A DNA stretch of 7,065 nucleotides from Hyphomicrobiales bacterium (GTDB lineage: Bacteria; Pseudomonadota; Alphaproteobacteria; Rhizobiales; Aestuariivirgaceae): contig JACMJT010000482.1 of the NCBI GenBank assembly GCA_014380505.1, forward strand, positions 1 through 7,065. The letters are read 5' to 3'. Every line of letters begins with the position of its first letter. Position 1 is the first letter of the stretch. Below the pieces are notes generated by a model, which was given only the letters and a program-made list of their open reading frames with translations, did no database searches and was not told where the DNA came from. The position numbers and the translations under genes were made by a program. Shown one piece after another: positions 5,634 through 7,065 of this stretch.

Positions 5634-6965
5634 TCAACTTTTGATCGCCTCGTAGGCGAGCTTCAGGAACTCCTGGTTGATGGCAAAATCGTCCGGACCT
5701 CCCATCATGCGCTGCATCAGCAGGATGGCCACCATATCGCGGCCGGGATCGGCGATATAGGTTGTACCGTAACCGCCATCCCAGCCGTAGCGGCCCGGCT
5801 CGGACGAGATACCGTCAGGCCCCGTCGTCATGGACAACCCCAGCCCCCAGCCGCGATTGTCCCAAAAGCCTGGATAGAATGGCGATGCCGCTTTCTGTTC
5901 GGGAGTGATCTGATCGGTGGTCATCGCCTCTACGCTTTCGGGGGATAGGATGCGTACCGATCCGTGTTGACCGGAATTCAGCATCATGCGGGCGAAGGCG
6001 TGAAAATCGTCCACGGTTGAAACCAGCCCGCCGCCACCGGCCTCGAAGGCGGGCGGACTTGCCCACTTGCCGCCGCGCGCCTTGTCCCACACCACAAGTT
6101 TGCCGGCCTCATCCCTTTGGTAAGCCGTCGCCAACCGGTCGAGTTTTGACTCAGGCACGTAAAAGCCCGTGTCCTTCATGCCGAGGGGTACAAAAATCCG
6201 CTCCGCCATGAATTCGCCGAGACTTTTTCCGGCGGCGCGTGCCAGCAGCACCCCCGCTATGTCGAGCCCCGTGTGATACATCCACACTTCGCCCGGCTGA
6301 TGAACGAGCGGCAGGCCGCCAAGACGCTTCATGAATTCATCGGGCGCACCCGGAAAGAGATTGGGGCCAGGGGCCACGCCCGCCTCCTCCATCGCATGTT
6401 GAATGGGATACTTCGCCGGAAAAACCATCACCGCGCCAATACCCATCCGGAAAGTCAGGAGGTCGCGCAGCGTAATCGCGCGCGCGGCCGGAACGGTATC
6501 GTCGAGCGGGCTTTCGAGCGAGCGCAGCACTTTCCGTCCGGCAAGTTCGGGCAGGAATTTGTCAACCGGATCGTCGAGCCCGAGCTTACCTTCTTCCACG
6601 AGCAACATGGCGGCGGCGGCTGTCACCGGTTTGGTCATCGAGGCGATGCGGAAGATGGTATCGCGCCGCATCGGCTCCGGGCTTTGCAAGTCCTTAACGC
6701 CCAGCGCCTCCACATGAACTTCGTTTCCATGGCTGAGCAAGGTGACCATTCCAGGCACCTCACCCCGCTCGACATGGCCCCTCATGGCATCGGCAATTTG
6801 GGTGAGCTCCGACTTGGAGAGACGCGATCCCGCGGCGGCGGCCGGCCAATGGCCAGTCATGGCGGCGGCCAGCCCGCCGGCGGCAATAAAGTCAAACGCA
6901 CGCCTGGACAGAGTACCATTCTGCAAGCGAAAGGCGGGCCGATTAATGAAAGTTTTTGCAGTCAT
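5634..6965 (-). CDS. Serine hydrolase, beta-lactamase (class C)/EstB-like, with Tat-like signal
   Basis: A 443-residue member of the serine beta-lactamase-fold family, which includes class C beta-lactamases, DD-peptidases and EstB-type esterases. The Ser-x-x-Lys motif is SMTK (S109, K112), and the YxN-like second motif is YHT (230-232), with Thr in place of Asn. The region of the third motif reads GWDGGYGT (394-401) rather than KTG, closer to esterase-like members than to true beta-lactamases. The N-terminus has SRRAF (20-24), then a hydrophobic stretch IAAGGLAAAM and an Ala-rich cleavage region about 42-46, as expected for twin-arginine export. The ATG at 6963-6965 was chosen with AAGGAG 12 bases upstream. 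A TTG at 6984-6986 overlapping the preceding stop would add seven residues but lacks a binding site. Substrate unknown; antibiotic resistance should not be assumed. Confidence 0.9.
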   Translation of the reverse strand: MTAKTFINRPAFRLQNGTLSRRAFDFIAAGGLAAAMTGHWPAAAAGSRLSKSELTQIADAMRGHVERGEVPGMVTLLSHGNEVHVEALGVKDLQSPEPMRRDTIFRIASMTKPVTAAAAMLLVEEGKLGLDDPVDKFLPELAGRKVLRSLESPLDDTVPAARAITLRDLLTFRMGIGAVMVFPAKYPIQHAMEEAGVAPGPNLFPGAPDEFMKRLGGLPLVHQPGEVWMYHTGLDIAGVLLARAAGKSLGEFMAERIFVPLGMKDTGFYVPESKLDRLATAYQRDEAGKLVVWDKARGGKWASPPAFEAGGGGLVSTVDDFHAFARMMLNSGQHGSVRILSPESVEAMTTDQITPEQKAASPFYPGFWDNRGWGLGLSMTTGPDGISSEPGRYGWDGGYGTTYIADPGRDMVAILLMQRMMGGPDDFAINQEFLKLAYEAIKS

Positions 6966-6977
6966 AATTCTTACTTT

Positions 6978-6983
6978 CTCCTT
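6978..6983 (-). promoter_or_regulatory. Shine-Dalgarno AAGGAG of the serine hydrolase
   Basis: AAGGAG on the minus strand begins at the final base of the upstream TGA stop (6983-6985) and lies 12 bases before ATG 6965. The spacing is slightly long, but the match is good and excludes the TTG at 6984-6986, which lies upstream of it. Confidence 0.55.
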
Positions 6984-7065
6984 CAAGCTTTGGCTAGATA
7001 GGTGGCGAGTTGATCGAAGGTTCCGCTCCAGCCCTGATTCATGCTGGCGTGGCCGGCAGCAAAGG
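6983..7065 (-). CDS. SRPBCC/AHSA1-type protein, C-terminal 26 codons
   Basis: Reading the minus strand in from the right edge gives 26 codons and a TGA at 6983-6985: FAAGHASMNQGW, then SGTFDQLATYLAKA. An MNQGW-type Gly-Trp followed by an amphipathic terminal helix with DQLATYLA is typical of the C-terminus of SRPBCC (START-like, AHSA1) ligand-binding domains. Only this tail is visible, so the ligand, length and start cannot be judged. It ends 17 bases before the serine hydrolase ATG, with the hydrolase binding site touching its stop, so both genes very likely form one transcription unit. The assignment rests on a short stretch and is moderate. Confidence 0.65.
   Translation of the reverse strand, partial: FAAGHASMNQGWSGTFDQLATYLAKA

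Noticed and set aside
5634..6965. Antibiotic-resistance beta-lactamase
   Set aside because: The fold is shared, but the YHT and GWDGG segments lack the usual YxN and KTG residues, so an esterase/peptidase-like role is at least as likely.
6273..7001. 242-codon plus-strand frame opposite the serine hydrolase
   Set aside because: His/Arg/Gly-rich translation typical of an antisense shadow; the minus strand has SxxK and a signal peptide.

Overview
The window is a gene-dense, GC-rich stretch of bacterial chromosome that is almost entirely coding. Gene content, the short cofactor-dependent phosphoglycerate mutase and the grouping of nth, a DUF2244 membrane protein, dapB and gpmA suggest an alphaproteobacterium, probably Hyphomicrobiales or a related order. 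This placement is inferred from family resemblance; no search was run. I see no mobile element, CRISPR array, tRNA, rRNA, prophage or other sign of a genomic island.

Left part (1-2463): the 5' 180 codons of nth (endonuclease III) lie on the minus strand and run off the left edge. A DUF2244 membrane protein diverges from nth across 23 bp. Its stop codon overlaps that of gpmA (phosphoglycerate mutase), which converges on it. gpmA is the second gene of a minus-strand pair dapB-gpmA, joined by a one-base TAATG overlap.

Middle (2464-5625): a DUF3750 membrane-anchored protein diverges from dapB and ends exactly where the convergent minus-strand pair mutM-DUF1330 ends. mutM encodes formamidopyrimidine-DNA glycosylase. 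trpS (tryptophanyl-tRNA synthetase) diverges from mutM across the only sizeable intergenic gap, about 100 bp.

Right part (5634-7065): a minus-strand pair consists of the last 26 codons of an SRPBCC/AHSA1-type protein followed by a beta-lactamase-fold serine hydrolase with a twin-arginine-like signal peptide.

Most genes are housekeeping: base excision repair (nth, mutM), lysine/diaminopimelate synthesis (dapB), glycolysis (gpmA) and translation (trpS). The less understood genes are DUF2244, DUF3750, DUF1330 and the Tat-exported hydrolase with its SRPBCC partner. No convincing new multi-gene system is visible. The points most worth a second look are a possible papain-like H...N-S-N pattern in the DUF3750 protein, the mutM-DUF1330 coupling, the unusually tight divergent and convergent junctions, and the signal-peptide hydrolase operon.
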